Below are positions 44,581 to 56,455 of a stretch of DNA of 64,000 nucleotides, piece after piece. The notes under the pieces are model-generated. The model saw only the letters and a list, made by a program, of their open reading frames with translations, was not told the origin of the DNA and did not search any database. The stretch is from the NCBI RefSeq assembly GCF_030345095.1, contig NZ_CP128360.1:1736001-1800000 (forward strand), read 5' to 3'. The position numbers and the translations under genes were made by a program. The DNA comes from Solwaraspora sp. WMMA2056 (lineage in GTDB: Bacteria; Actinomycetota; Actinomycetes; Mycobacteriales; Micromonosporaceae). Each line of letters starts with the position of its first letter. Position 1 is the first letter of the stretch.

Positions 44581-45813
44581 CCGTCCCGGCGCGCCCAGTG
44601 GGTGGCCGAGCAGGGCCGTGGGGGCGCCGGCCACCCGGGTCAGCACCAGGCTCGCCGCCACGCCGGCTCCGGCAGCGGTACGCAGCCGCAGGTCGCGCCG
44701 CAACTGGGCCGGGTCGAGCGGGGAACCGCGTTTGAGGATCTCCAGCCGCGTCACACCGCGTTCGCGCAGCACTGCCCGCAGCCGTTTCAGCGAGAACGGC
44801 AGCACGTCGGTGATCTCCAGACACCGGCCGTACGGCGTGTCGGTCGGCGTGTCGGCGTAGACGTAGGCGATCGACTCGTCGGCCAGGGTGCCGGCCACGG
44901 TGGCGGCGAACGCGGCCACCAGGTGCGCGCGGACCACCGCGCCGTCCGGGTCGTACAGGTAGCGCCGCACCGGGCCGACCGCCACCGCCTCCCCGCCGTC
45001 GCCGACCAGGCCCGCCGCCGGCCGCCCGGTACGCAGCAGGGTGGCCCGCCGGGACGGGCCGGCCAGCGGGCCGCACCAGAACGCCGCCTCGACCACGTCC
45101 CGGTCGACGCTGACCCACTCGGCCTCGGCCCCGGGCGGGATCAGCGCGTGGTCGATGCCCGGTGCGACCTTGAGCACGGTCCGGGGCACCCGGGCGACCA
45201 GGTCGCGGACGAAGTCCCAGGACGGGGAGTAGCTGTCCGGGTCGAAGGTGCGTCGGCCGGTGCCCGAGCGGCGGGCCGGGTCGCAGAAGACCGCGTCGAC
45301 GCCGGTGAGGTCGACGTCGGTGGCGTCGGCGCAGACCACCGTGACGAGGTCGGCCAGCCCGGTGGCCTCGGCGTTGGCGGCCGCGATCGCGGCGGTGGCC
45401 GGATCGGCCTCCACGGCGTACACCCGGATTCCGGCCCGGGCGGCGGCGAGGGTGTCCGCGCCGACCCCGCAGCCCAGGTCGGCGAGGTGGCGTACCCCGG
45501 CGGCGCGCAACCGGGCCGCGCGGCGGTCGGCGACCACGGCCCGGGTGGCCTGTTCCAGGCCGGCGCGGGTGAAGAACATCCGGGCGGCGGCCGGGCCGAA
45601 CTTGCCGGCCGCGCGGGCGCGCAGCGCGGCCTGGGTGAGCGCGGCGGTGGCCAGCGGGGCCGGCACCCCGGCGGTACGCAGCGCGGTCGCCGCGGCCAGC
45701 GGGTCGTCGCCGCCCGGCGCGGCCAGCACCTGCGCGGCGGCGGTCAGGGCCGCCGCCCCGGCCGGGGAGCGCAGCGCGGCCAACTCGTCCGGGTGCACCG
45801 CGACATTGTCCAT
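44578..45813 (-). CDS. THUMP-like class I SAM-dependent methyltransferase
   Basis: A 411-residue protein. A helical N-terminus is followed by a Rossmann methyltransferase domain (HLADLGCGVGADTLAAA, YAVEADPATAA, catalytic loop CDPARRSGTGRRTF) and a C-terminal THUMP-like domain with FSLKRLRAVLRERGV and LEILKRGSPLDP. The CDPARR loop takes the place of the N/D-PPY motif of nucleic-acid methyltransferases, so an RNA substrate is plausible. ATG 45813 is chosen; an ATG at 45834 would overlap the first CIRCE box. It is divergent from groES. Confidence 0.85.
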   Translation of the reverse strand: MDNVAVHPDELAALRSPAGAAALTAAAQVLAAPGGDDPLAAATALRTAGVPAPLATAALTQAALRARAAGKFGPAAARMFFTRAGLEQATRAVVADRRAARLRAAGVRHLADLGCGVGADTLAAARAGIRVYAVEADPATAAIAAANAEATGLADLVTVVCADATDVDLTGVDAVFCDPARRSGTGRRTFDPDSYSPSWDFVRDLVARVPRTVLKVAPGIDHALIPPGAEAEWVSVDRDVVEAAFWCGPLAGPSRRATLLRTGRPAAGLVGDGGEAVAVGPVRRYLYDPDGAVVRAHLVAAFAATVAGTLADESIAYVYADTPTDTPYGRCLEITDVLPFSLKRLRAVLRERGVTRLEILKRGSPLDPAQLRRDLRLRTAAGAGVAASLVLTRVAGAPTALLGHPLGAPGR

Positions 45814-45827
45814 GGTCGGCCATCGGG

Positions 45828-45854
45828 CTAGCACTCCGCACAGGCGACTGCTAA
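45828..45854. promoter_or_regulatory. CIRCE element 1 (HrcA operator)
   Basis: CTAGCACTC-N9-GACTGCTAA matches the CIRCE consensus (TTAGCACTC-N9-GAGTGCTAA) at 8 of 9 positions in each arm. It lies in the divergent region between the methyltransferase gene and groES. Confidence 0.9.
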
Positions 45855-45861
45855 TCTGCGG

Positions 45862-45888
45862 TTAGCACTCTCATGCTGAGGGTGCCAG
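45862..45888. promoter_or_regulatory. CIRCE element 2 (HrcA operator)
   Basis: A perfect left arm TTAGCACTC, a nine-base spacer and a weaker right arm GGGTGCCAG (6 of 9). It starts seven bases after the first box, so two HrcA dimers could bind next to each other to control groES-groEL. Confidence 0.85.
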
Positions 45889-46029
45889 CCCGCCGGCTCC
45901 GGCCGGAGGGCGAAACGCCAGGCGGACCGGCACCCGCGACGACGGACCCGCCCGGTGGACATGAGGCAGATTGACGCTGGCCGCCCACGCGACCGGCACC
46001 AACACCTGATACCCCAGGAGGGTATGCCC

Positions 46030-46338
46030 GTGACTACCGCGACCAAGGTTGCGATCAAGCCGCTCGAGGACCGGATCCTGGTCCAGGCGAACGAGGCTGA
46101 GACCACCACGGCGTCGGGCATCGTGATCCCCGACACCGCCAAGGAGAAGCCGCAGGAGGGCACCGTCCTCGCTGTCGGCCCGGGCCGCGTCGACGACAAG
46201 GGCAACCGGATCCCGGTTGACGTCAACGTCGGCGACACGGTCATCTACTCGAAGTACGGCGGCACCGAGGTCAAGTACGCCGGCGAGGAGTACCTGGTGC
46301 TCTCCGCCCGCGACGTCCTCGCCGTCATCGAGAAGTGA
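46030..46338 (+). CDS. groES: Co-chaperonin GroES
   Basis: A 102-residue GroES. GTG 46030 is eight bases after GGAGG (46017-46021); the ATG at 46024 is too close to that site. The protein starts [18 protein letters not shown], and the mobile loop for GroEL binding is [38 protein letters not shown] is the roof region. It is under CIRCE/HrcA heat-shock control and is followed by groEL. Confidence 0.97.
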   Translation: MTTATKVAIKPLEDRILVQANEAETTTASGIVIPDTAKEKPQEGTVLAVGPGRVDDKGNRIPVDVNVGDTVIYSKYGGTEVKYAGEEYLVLSARDVLAVIEK

Positions 46339-46355
46339 CCTACTGCCAGTGCTGA

Positions 46356-48101
<1,746 letters not shown>

Positions 48102-48128
48102 CCCGTACCTGTTCCACCTGCTTCACCT

Positions 48129-48187
48129 GAATCCGCGCGATCAGGGCACTCCGGCGGTACGCCGCCCGGCCCTGGTCGCGCGGATTC
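48129..48187 (+). terminator. Terminator hairpin after groESL
   Basis: A 19-bp inverted repeat (48129-48147 with 48169-48187, one G-T pair) enclosing a small CGGCG/CGCCG hairpin. It lies 28 bases after the groEL stop. Confidence 0.8.
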
Positions 48188-48216
48188 CGCTTTCGCCAAC
48201 CGTTCTGGTCGCGACG

Positions 48217-48222
48217 TATCGT
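48217..48222 (+). promoter_or_regulatory. -10 element (TATCGT) for leaderless molybdopterin oxidoreductase gene
   Basis: TATCGT ends six bases before ATG 48229 with no ribosome binding site, consistent with leaderless transcription. Confidence 0.5.
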
Positions 48223-48228
48223 CGGACG

Positions 48229-49890
48229 ATGACGCAACAGGCAGCACCGCCGGTGGCGCGGGCCGCCGCCGGCCGTACGCCGGCCCGCCTGGCCGCTCTC
48301 GCCGGGGTGGCCGTCGCCGCCGTCGCCCTCGGGCTCGCCGAGGTGGTCGCGGTCGTCGCCGGTGCCCGCTCGGCACCGCTGGTCGCGGTCGGCGGGGTCG
48401 TGGTCGACTCCGCGCCGGAGTCGCTGACCCGGTTCGCCATCGACGTGTTCGGCGTACACGACAAGACTGCGCTGCTGGTCGGCACCGCCGTCCTGCTGGC
48501 CGGGTTCGCCGCCGGGATCGGCGTCCTGGCGGCCCGCGCGCCGATCGCCGGGGATCTCGGTATCGCCGCGTTCGGCCTGGTCGGTGTCGCGGCGGCGGTG
48601 AGCCGGCCGGACGCCGGTCCGGCGGCCGCGCTGCCGTCGCTGCTCGGTGCCCTGGCTGCGGCGATCCTGCTGCGGGCGCTGCTGACCGGCCCGCTGCGCC
48701 CCGCCGTCGCCCCGCCGCAGCCCGGCGTCGGCCCGCTGCGCCCCGCCGTCGATCCGCCGGCCCCGCCGGCCGGGCCAGCCGCTCCAGCCACCCCGACCGC
48801 GCCGGTGCTGCCCGGGGCCGGGGTGGGCGACCGGCGGCGGTTCCTGTCCGCCGTCGGCGTCAGCGTCGGGGCCGCCGCACTGGCCGGGGCCGGCGGCCGG
48901 TGGCTGGCGCAGCGGCGCAGCGTGACCAGTGTCCGGGCATCCATCACCCTGCCGGCCGCCGCCGACGTCGCCGCGCCCGTGCCGTCCGGTGTGGACCCAC
49001 AGGTGTCGGGCCTGACCCGGTACGTCACCCCCAACACCGACTTCTACCGGATCGACACCGCGTTGGTGGTGCCCCGGGTCGACCCGCAGCAGTGGCGGCT
49101 GCGGATCCACGGCCGGGTCGCCACCGAGATCACCGTCAGCTACCCCGACCTGCTCGCGATGGACCTGGTCGAGCGGTACGTCACCCTGGCCTGCGTGTCG
49201 AACGAGGTCGGCGGCGACCTGATCGGCAACGCCCGCTGGCTCGGCGTACCGGTGCGGGAACTGCTGGCCGCCGCCGGCCCGCTGCCCGGCGCCGACCAGG
49301 TCGTCGGCCGGTCGGTCGACGGCTGGACCTGCGGTACGCCGACCGAGGCGCTGCTCGACGGGCGGGACGCGCTGCTCGCGGTCGGGATGAACGGCGAACC
49401 GCTGCCGGTGGAGCACGGCTTCCCGGTCCGGATGGTGGTGCCCGGCCTGTACGGCTACGTCTCCGCCTGCAAGTGGATCACCGAGTTGGAGGTGACCAGC
49501 TTCGCCGACTTCGACGCGTACTGGGTGCCCCGGGGCTGGTCGGCGCAGGGGCCGATCAAGACCCAGTCCCGGATCGACACGCCGCGTCAGCGGGGCGAGT
49601 TGACCGCCGGCACGGTGCCGGTGGCCGGGGTGGCCTGGGCCCAGCACCGGGGCATCCGTGCCGTCGAGGTACGGGTCGACGACGGCCCCTGGCAGTCGGC
49701 GACGTTGGCCCCGGCCGTCTCCGCCGACACCTGGGTGCAGTGGGTCTGGCAGTGGCCGGCCACCCCCGGCGAGCACGTGCTGCAGGTGCGGGCGACCGAC
49801 ACCACCGGCGAGACCCAGCCGGAGGGCCGCCAGCCGGTCGCCCCGGACGGGGCGACCGGCTGGCACACGATCCGGGTCACCGTGGCATAG
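48229..49890 (+). CDS. Membrane-bound sulfite oxidase-type molybdopterin oxidoreductase
   Basis: A 553-residue protein. The first 210 residues hold about four hydrophobic helices and a Pro/Ala-rich linker. A twin-arginine-like DRRRFLSAVGVSVGAAALAG follows, then the oxidoreductase domain. The molybdenum-ligand cysteine lies in YVTLACVSNEVGG (about Cys322), with the GLYGYVSACKWITELE segment typical of the YedY/sulfite oxidase fold. The C-terminal dimerisation domain (GIRAVEVRVDDGPWQ) completes it. The catalytic domain should face outside the cell. The substrate is unknown; a nearby haem or quinone partner is not visible. Confidence 0.88.
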   Translation: MTQQAAPPVARAAAGRTPARLAALAGVAVAAVALGLAEVVAVVAGARSAPLVAVGGVVVDSAPESLTRFAIDVFGVHDKTALLVGTAVLLAGFAAGIGVLAARAPIAGDLGIAAFGLVGVAAAVSRPDAGPAAALPSLLGALAAAILLRALLTGPLRPAVAPPQPGVGPLRPAVDPPAPPAGPAAPATPTAPVLPGAGVGDRRRFLSAVGVSVGAAALAGAGGRWLAQRRSVTSVRASITLPAAADVAAPVPSGVDPQVSGLTRYVTPNTDFYRIDTALVVPRVDPQQWRLRIHGRVATEITVSYPDLLAMDLVERYVTLACVSNEVGGDLIGNARWLGVPVRELLAAAGPLPGADQVVGRSVDGWTCGTPTEALLDGRDALLAVGMNGEPLPVEHGFPVRMVVPGLYGYVSACKWITELEVTSFADFDAYWVPRGWSAQGPIKTQSRIDTPRQRGELTAGTVPVAGVAWAQHRGIRAVEVRVDDGPWQSATLAPAVSADTWVQWVWQWPATPGEHVLQVRATDTTGETQPEGRQPVAPDGATGWHTIRVTVA

Positions 49891-49895
49891 CAGGT

Positions 49896-50288
49896 TCAGG
49901 CTGCCGATGCGGTCTGGCGCTGCGTCGGTACGGTCGACTTGTGCGGGCGGCCGAGCCGGGCCTCCAACCGGGCCACGTCCACCCGGTGCCGGTGCCGGTC
50001 GGCCAGGTCCTCCCAGCCGACGGCGAGCAGCCGCAGCCGCTCGGCCTCGCTGAACCCGCCCCACACACCGTACGGTTCGCGTACCGACAGGGCGTGGGCC
50101 GCGCACTCCGCGCGGACCGGGCAGGTCCGGCAGACCGCCTTCGCGCCGGCCTCCCGCCGGGTGCGTGACGAACCGCGTTCACCGTCCGGGTGGAAGAACT
50201 GCGCGCTGTCGCGACCGCGACAGGCACCGAGGATCTGCCACTCCCAGAGGTCGACGATAGGTCCGGGCAGTCGACGTACGTCCGACAT
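49896..50288 (-). CDS. WhiB-family iron-sulfur regulator (WhiD/WhiB3-like by position)
   Basis: A 130-residue WhiB-like protein. ATG 50288 follows GGAAGGAGG. The four iron-sulfur cysteines are Cys23 (ILGACRG), Cys53, Cys56 and Cys62 (VCRTCPVRAEC), followed by the GVWGG turn and a basic C-terminus. Its position between groEL and a bldM-like gene, with guaB beyond, matches whiD in Streptomyces and whiB3 in mycobacteria, as I recall them. Such proteins bind the major sigma factor and respond to redox or nitric oxide in development and stress. The gene has a Shine-Dalgarno and is divergent from bldM-like. Confidence 0.88.
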   Translation of the reverse strand: MSDVRRLPGPIVDLWEWQILGACRGRDSAQFFHPDGERGSSRTRREAGAKAVCRTCPVRAECAAHALSVREPYGVWGGFSEAERLRLLAVGWEDLADRHRHRVDVARLEARLGRPHKSTVPTQRQTASAA

Positions 50289-50555
50289 CTGCACCCCTCC
50301 TTCCGCGCGGCACCGCGGACAGCTCATGGTCGGACCGGGCGGCCGGCCGCGCAAGCGCATCGGTCCTCGACAGTCACTGCGGTACCCGCCAGCCCCACCG
50401 CTCAATCACTACCCGCGCAACCTGTGGGGAACCTGGCCGGCGACGGCCGGTCGCCGACGGGGCCAGCCGTCCTGAACTTTCATCTTTTTTCGTGGCAAAG
50501 CGTGTGAGCGAACCGGCGTCGCGTGATCTCCTGCTCACGGGAGAGGGGAGACACA
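50289..50555. other. Divergent region between whiB-like and bldM-like genes
   Basis: A 267-base region with the control sequences of both developmental regulators. A pyrimidine tract with TTTCATCTTTTTTCG (50476-50490) stands out in this GC-rich DNA. I see the ribosome binding site GAGAGGGGAG at 50541-50550, but no clear operator. Confidence 0.5.
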
Positions 50556-51488
50556 GTGCGTAAGGTGCTCGTTTGTGTACGGTCGGTTGCCGCAGCTCAG
50601 AACATCACCGGGGCGGCGGCCCGGCTCGGCCTCTCCGCTGTCGTCCGGACCGCCGTCTCCGAACCCGAGGTGATGCTGCGACTGTCCGAACGGCCGGCGG
50701 AGATCGTGCTCGCCGACACGGCGCTGGCCCGGCCGGACAGTGCCAGTTTCACCCGCCGGGTGCTGGCCCGCTCGCCGAACAGCGTGATCGTGCTCTTCGG
50801 CGGCGAGGAGCCGCAGGTGGCGTCCGCCGCGATCGCGGCCGGCGCCCGCGGCCTGATCCGCGACGCCGACGACCTGGTCAGCGTCGTCGCCAAGACCCTG
50901 CTGCTGCTGGCCGCCCCCGGTCGGCAGACGCCGGCGCTGCTGGCCGAACAGTCGGCGACGCTCACCGCCACCGTCGCGCCCGCGCCGGCCGAGACCGCCT
51001 CCGTCAGTGCCGTCGCCGCAGCTTCGGCGGCCAACCGGGCCACCGGCACCACCCCCGGTGCCGACACCGGCCCGGCGGCATCCGCACCGACCGACGCCGC
51101 CGCGACCGTGGTGCCGAACCAGCGCGACGACGCGACGGCGCCGGCCAGCCCCACCACCGGCAGCCCGACCGCCGGTGGTCCGGCGGTGACCGGCGGCCCG
51201 AGCACCGCGACGACACCCCCCGGCGGTACGCCGACCACCGGCTCGGCCGGCACTGCACCGACCATCGGCCCGTCCGGCTCGCCGCTGCGGCGTACCGGGC
51301 TGACCGAACGGGAGCTCCAGGTGCTGCGCGGCATGTCCGAAGGCAAGAGCAACGGCGAGATCGGCCGGGAACTGTTCGTCTCGGAGGACACCGTCAAGAC
51401 CCACGCCCGACGGCTGTTCCGCAAACTCGGTGCCCGCGACCGGGCCCACGCCGTGGCGACCGGATTCCGTACCGGCCTGGTCGCCTGA
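50556..51488 (+). CDS. BldM-like atypical response regulator with long linker
   Basis: A 310-residue regulator. GTG 50556 lies five bases after GAGAGGGGAG. The receiver domain keeps an aspartate at position 54 (EIVLADTALARP) but lacks the acidic pair at the N-terminus (RKVLVCVRSVAAAQ), as in non-phosphorylated receivers. An Ala/Thr/Pro-rich linker of about 110 residues follows. The C-terminal LuxR-type domain is LTERELQVLRGMSEGKSNG then RLFRKLGARDRAHAVA. The position next to whiB and guaB and the HTH type fit BldM, but BldM itself is about 200 residues without this linker, as I recall. Confidence 0.82.
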   Translation: MRKVLVCVRSVAAAQNITGAAARLGLSAVVRTAVSEPEVMLRLSERPAEIVLADTALARPDSASFTRRVLARSPNSVIVLFGGEEPQVASAAIAAGARGLIRDADDLVSVVAKTLLLLAAPGRQTPALLAEQSATLTATVAPAPAETASVSAVAAASAANRATGTTPGADTGPAASAPTDAAATVVPNQRDDATAPASPTTGSPTAGGPAVTGGPSTATTPPGGTPTTGSAGTAPTIGPSGSPLRRTGLTERELQVLRGMSEGKSNGEIGRELFVSEDTVKTHARRLFRKLGARDRAHAVATGFRTGLVA

Positions 51489-51541
51489 GCCGACCTGGCA
51501 GCCGGGACAGCCGGCGCGGTGCCGTCGCCGCGCCTACCGGA

Positions 51542-51958
51542 TCAGGACGACTGCTCCGGCATCTCGTCGTCGTCGGACTCGTCGTGCAGGGTGTCGTGTA
51601 CGCCGTCGGCGTAGCCCCGGGCGTACTCCCAGGTGACGTAGTGGTCCGGGTCCGGGTTGAAGGCCGGCTCGTGCACCCGTGGCCGGCCCGAGTTGAGCAG
51701 ATGCCGCAGGTTGCCGCGCAGCAGGTCCCAGTCGAAGTAGTGCGGCTCCCGGCAGTCCTCGCACTCGATCACCAGACCACGGATCCCGACCGCGCCGAGC
51801 AGGGCCTGGTAGACCTCCAGGTCCGCCAGGTCCTCCAACACGTCCTGCCGCTCGGCGGCGGTCAACGAGTCGGACTCCCCGTCCTCGGTGGGATCCTCCA
51901 GCCCGGCCGCCGGATCGGCGGGGTCGCCACTGAACGGATCGATCGGCTCCTCGTGCAC
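51542..51958 (-). CDS. DUF5319 family protein
   Basis: A 138-residue acidic protein. It has a pair of cysteines in IECEDCREPHYFDWDLLRGN, then HEPAFNPDPDHYVTWEYARG and a very acidic end (ESDDDEMPEQ). It matches the small conserved protein found beside guaB in actinobacteria (Rv3412 in the mycobacterial order, from memory). Function unknown; the CxxC suggests a metal or redox role. GTG 51958 is the likely start, although the GGAGG before it is very close. Confidence 0.8.
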   Translation of the reverse strand: MHEEPIDPFSGDPADPAAGLEDPTEDGESDSLTAAERQDVLEDLADLEVYQALLGAVGIRGLVIECEDCREPHYFDWDLLRGNLRHLLNSGRPRVHEPAFNPDPDHYVTWEYARGYADGVHDTLHDESDDDEMPEQSS

Positions 51959-51971
51959 CCCTCCACCGTAG

Positions 51972-53762
<1,791 letters not shown>

Positions 53763-53833
53763 CGTTCCCCGTCGACCTGCCGTCGCCGAACGTGCGGCGG
53801 CCGCGCGTCGACCTGTCCATAACGGAGACACCC

Positions 53834-54952
53834 ATGCGTGACGTGGTCGAGATCGGGCTGGGCAAGACCGCGCAGCGCGGCTACCACCTGGACGACATCG
53901 CCATCGTGCCGAGCCGGCGCACCCGGGACGTCGACGACGTCTCCACCGCCTGGCAGCTCGACGCGTACCAGTTCAAGATCCCGTGTGTGGCGCACCCGTC
54001 GGACGCGACGATGAGCCCGGCCACCGCCGCGAAGCTCAGCGAGCTGGGCGGGCTCGGCGTGCTCAACGTCGAAGGGCTGTGGACCCGCTACGAGGATCCG
54101 GCCAAGGTCCTCGCCGAGCTGGCCGGGATGGACGACGACGACCCGGCCACCAAGCGGCTGCAGGAGGCGTACGCCGAACCGATCCGCCCCGAACTGATCG
54201 CCGAACGGGTCCGGCAGATGCGCGCCGGTGGCGGCACCGTCGCGGTCCGGGTGTCCCCGCAGCACACCCTGGCGCTGGCCCCGGTGATCCTCGACGCCGG
54301 CGTCGACATCCTGGTGATCCAGGGCACCCTGGTCTCGGCCGAGCACGTCTCCACCACCGACGAGCCGCTGAATCTCAAGGAGTTCATCGCCGACCTGGAC
54401 CTGCCGGTCGTGGTCGGCGGCTGCACCGACTACAAGACGGCGCTGCACCTGATGCGTACCGGCGCGGCCGGCGTGATCGTCGGCATCGGTGCCGACGAGT
54501 GGGCGACGACCGACTCGGTGCTCGGCATCCGGGTGCCGATGGCGACGGCGATCGCCGACGCGGCCGCCGCCCGCCGCGACTACCTCGACGAGACCGGCGG
54601 CCGATACGTGCACCTGATCGCCGACGGTGACCTGCAGACCTCCGGTGACATCGCCAAGGCCCTCGGCTGCGGCGCCGACGCGGTGATGCTCGGCGAGCCG
54701 CTGTCGCTGTGCGCCGAGGCCCCGGCGTCCGGTGCCTGGTGGCATTCGGTGGCCAGCCACCCGAAGCTGCCGCGCGGCGCGTACGGGGTCGCCGGTGAGC
54801 CGCTGGGCGACATGGAGCAGCTGCTGTTCGGCCCGGCCGACTCCCCGGACGGCCAGCAGAACCTCTTCGGCGGGCTGCGCCGGGCGATGGCCAAGTGCGG
54901 CTACCGCGACCTGAAGGAGTTCCAGCGGGTCGGGCTGGTCCTGGACCGGTGA
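53834..54952 (+). CDS. guaB3: GuaB3-like IMP dehydrogenase family protein lacking catalytic Cys and CBS domains
   Basis: A 372-residue IMPDH-family barrel without CBS domains. It begins RDVVEIGLGKTAQRGYHLDD and has [20 protein letters not shown]. Where IMPDH has the GxxCT catalytic cysteine, this protein has IGADEWATTDSVLGIRVP, with no cysteine. It therefore cannot use the normal IMPDH mechanism. The tandem guaB-guaB3 arrangement is conserved in actinobacteria, and a regulatory or different oxidoreductase role is possible. Its stop overlaps the peptidase start (GTGA). Confidence 0.88.
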   Translation: MRDVVEIGLGKTAQRGYHLDDIAIVPSRRTRDVDDVSTAWQLDAYQFKIPCVAHPSDATMSPATAAKLSELGGLGVLNVEGLWTRYEDPAKVLAELAGMDDDDPATKRLQEAYAEPIRPELIAERVRQMRAGGGTVAVRVSPQHTLALAPVILDAGVDILVIQGTLVSAEHVSTTDEPLNLKEFIADLDLPVVVGGCTDYKTALHLMRTGAAGVIVGIGADEWATTDSVLGIRVPMATAIADAAAARRDYLDETGGRYVHLIADGDLQTSGDIAKALGCGADAVMLGEPLSLCAEAPASGAWWHSVASHPKLPRGAYGVAGEPLGDMEQLLFGPADSPDGQQNLFGGLRRAMAKCGYRDLKEFQRVGLVLDR

Positions 54953-56364
54953 CCGCGCGCCGTACGTCGGTCGTCACCGCGACGCTGGCGGCCGTCCTCG
55001 CCGCCAGCGGCTGCGGGGTCCTGCCGGAGCTGGTCGACCGGTCCCCGCAGGCCGACTTCCAGCCCGGTGCGGCCGGGATCGGCGACCCCTACTTCCCGGC
55101 GTACGGCAACGGTGGCTACGACGTCGCCGGCTACCAGCTGGCGTTGCGCTACGACCCGGCGGCCCGTCAGCTCGACGGCACCGCCACGATCACCGCGACC
55201 GCGACGATGGACCTGTCCCGGTTCAACCTGGACCTGGCCGGCCTGGACGTCGCGTCGGTCGACGTCGACGGCCGGCCCGCGCAGCACACTCGCGACGACG
55301 ACGAACTGGTCGTCACGCCGGCCGCCGGGTTGCCCGACGGGTCGGCGTTCACCGTCGTCGTCGACTACGGCGGCGAGCCGGAGCCGCTGGTCAGCCGCGA
55401 CTTCGGCGAGGGCGGCTTCCAGATCACCGACGACGGGGCGATCGCGCTCGGCCAGCCCGAGTCGGCCAGCACCTGGTTCCCGGTCAACGACCACCCGTCG
55501 GACAAGGCGACGTTCGACCTCGAGATCACCGTGCCGGACGGGTTGGCGGCGCTGAGCGTCGGCGTACCGGGGGAGACGACCAGCGCGGACGGTTGGACCA
55601 CCTGGCGCTGGTCGGAGTCGACCCCGCTGGCCAGCTACCTGACCACGCTGGTGATCGGCGACTACCGCGTGCAGACCGGCACCCACGCCGGCCGGCCGAT
55701 GGTGACCGCCGTCTCCGCCGACCTGCCCGCCGGTGGTCCGGCCGAGCAGGCGATGGCCCGCACCGGGGAGATCGCCGACTACCTGGAGACGGTGTTCGGC
55801 CCCTACCCGGTGGACGCGTACGGCGGGATCGTGGTCAGCGACGACCGGATCCGCTACGCCCTGGAGACCCAGTCCCGGCCGGTGTACGGCGACGTGTTCT
55901 TCGACCGTGGCCCGGAGACCTGGGTGGTCGCGCACGAGCTCGGCCACCAGTGGTTCGGCAACAGCGTGTCGCTGCGGCAGTGGCGGGACATGTGGCTCAA
56001 CGAGGGCTTCGCGACGTACGCCGAATGGTTGTGGTCCGAACACGACGGTGCCGCCACCGCCGACGAGATGTTCGACCGGGAGTACGACCGGATCGACTGG
56101 ACGAAGCCGGCCGGTGATCCCGGCCCGGCGGGGATCTTCGGTCAGGCGGTCTACAAGCGGGGCGGGATGACGGTGCACGCGCTGCGGCGCACGGTCGGCG
56201 ACGACGCGTTCTTCCGGCTGCTGCGTACCTGGGCCGGCGAGTACCGGGGCGGCAACGCCACCACCGAGCAGTTCGTCACGGTCGCCGAGCGGGTCACCGG
56301 ACAGCCGCTGCGGGAGTTCTTCGACGCCTGGCTGTACGGCGACACCGCGCCCACCAGGCCCTGA
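54949..56364 (+). CDS. M1-family zinc metallopeptidase lipoprotein
   Basis: A 471-residue aminopeptidase-N-like protein. GTG 54949 overlaps the guaB3 stop. The N-terminus (RRTSVVTATLAAVLAASGCG) looks like a lipoprotein signal with Cys22, although the residue at -3 is Ala rather than Leu. The zinc site is VVAHELGHQWFGN (HExxH at about 328-332) and the downstream ligand is NEGFATYAEW. The C-terminal helical domain of larger M1 enzymes is absent, so it is the short extracytoplasmic type. The substrate peptide is unknown. Confidence 0.92.
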   Translation: MTARRTSVVTATLAAVLAASGCGVLPELVDRSPQADFQPGAAGIGDPYFPAYGNGGYDVAGYQLALRYDPAARQLDGTATITATATMDLSRFNLDLAGLDVASVDVDGRPAQHTRDDDELVVTPAAGLPDGSAFTVVVDYGGEPEPLVSRDFGEGGFQITDDGAIALGQPESASTWFPVNDHPSDKATFDLEITVPDGLAALSVGVPGETTSADGWTTWRWSESTPLASYLTTLVIGDYRVQTGTHAGRPMVTAVSADLPAGGPAEQAMARTGEIADYLETVFGPYPVDAYGGIVVSDDRIRYALETQSRPVYGDVFFDRGPETWVVAHELGHQWFGNSVSLRQWRDMWLNEGFATYAEWLWSEHDGAATADEMFDREYDRIDWTKPAGDPGPAGIFGQAVYKRGGMTVHALRRTVGDDAFFRLLRTWAGEYRGGNATTEQFVTVAERVTGQPLREFFDAWLYGDTAPTRP

Positions 56365-56398
56365 CCCGGTATGAAGATGTAATCTGGCGCGCGAGCGG

Positions 56399-56455
56399 AT
56401 GACCGCCGACCGCTGGAGCGAGTTGCGCGGCGTCGGCCGTTCTTCCGCCGCATGA
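56399..56455 (+). CDS. 18-codon upstream ORF coupled to the PIN gene
   Basis: ATG 56399 to TGA 56455 encodes 18 residues (MTADRWSELRGVGRSSAA). Its stop overlaps the PIN gene start (ATGA). It has no recognisable antitoxin fold and may be a leader peptide or the remains of an antitoxin. A TAATCT at 56380-56385 is a possible -10. There is no clear ribosome binding site, so translation is uncertain. Confidence 0.4.
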   Translation: MTADRWSELRGVGRSSAA

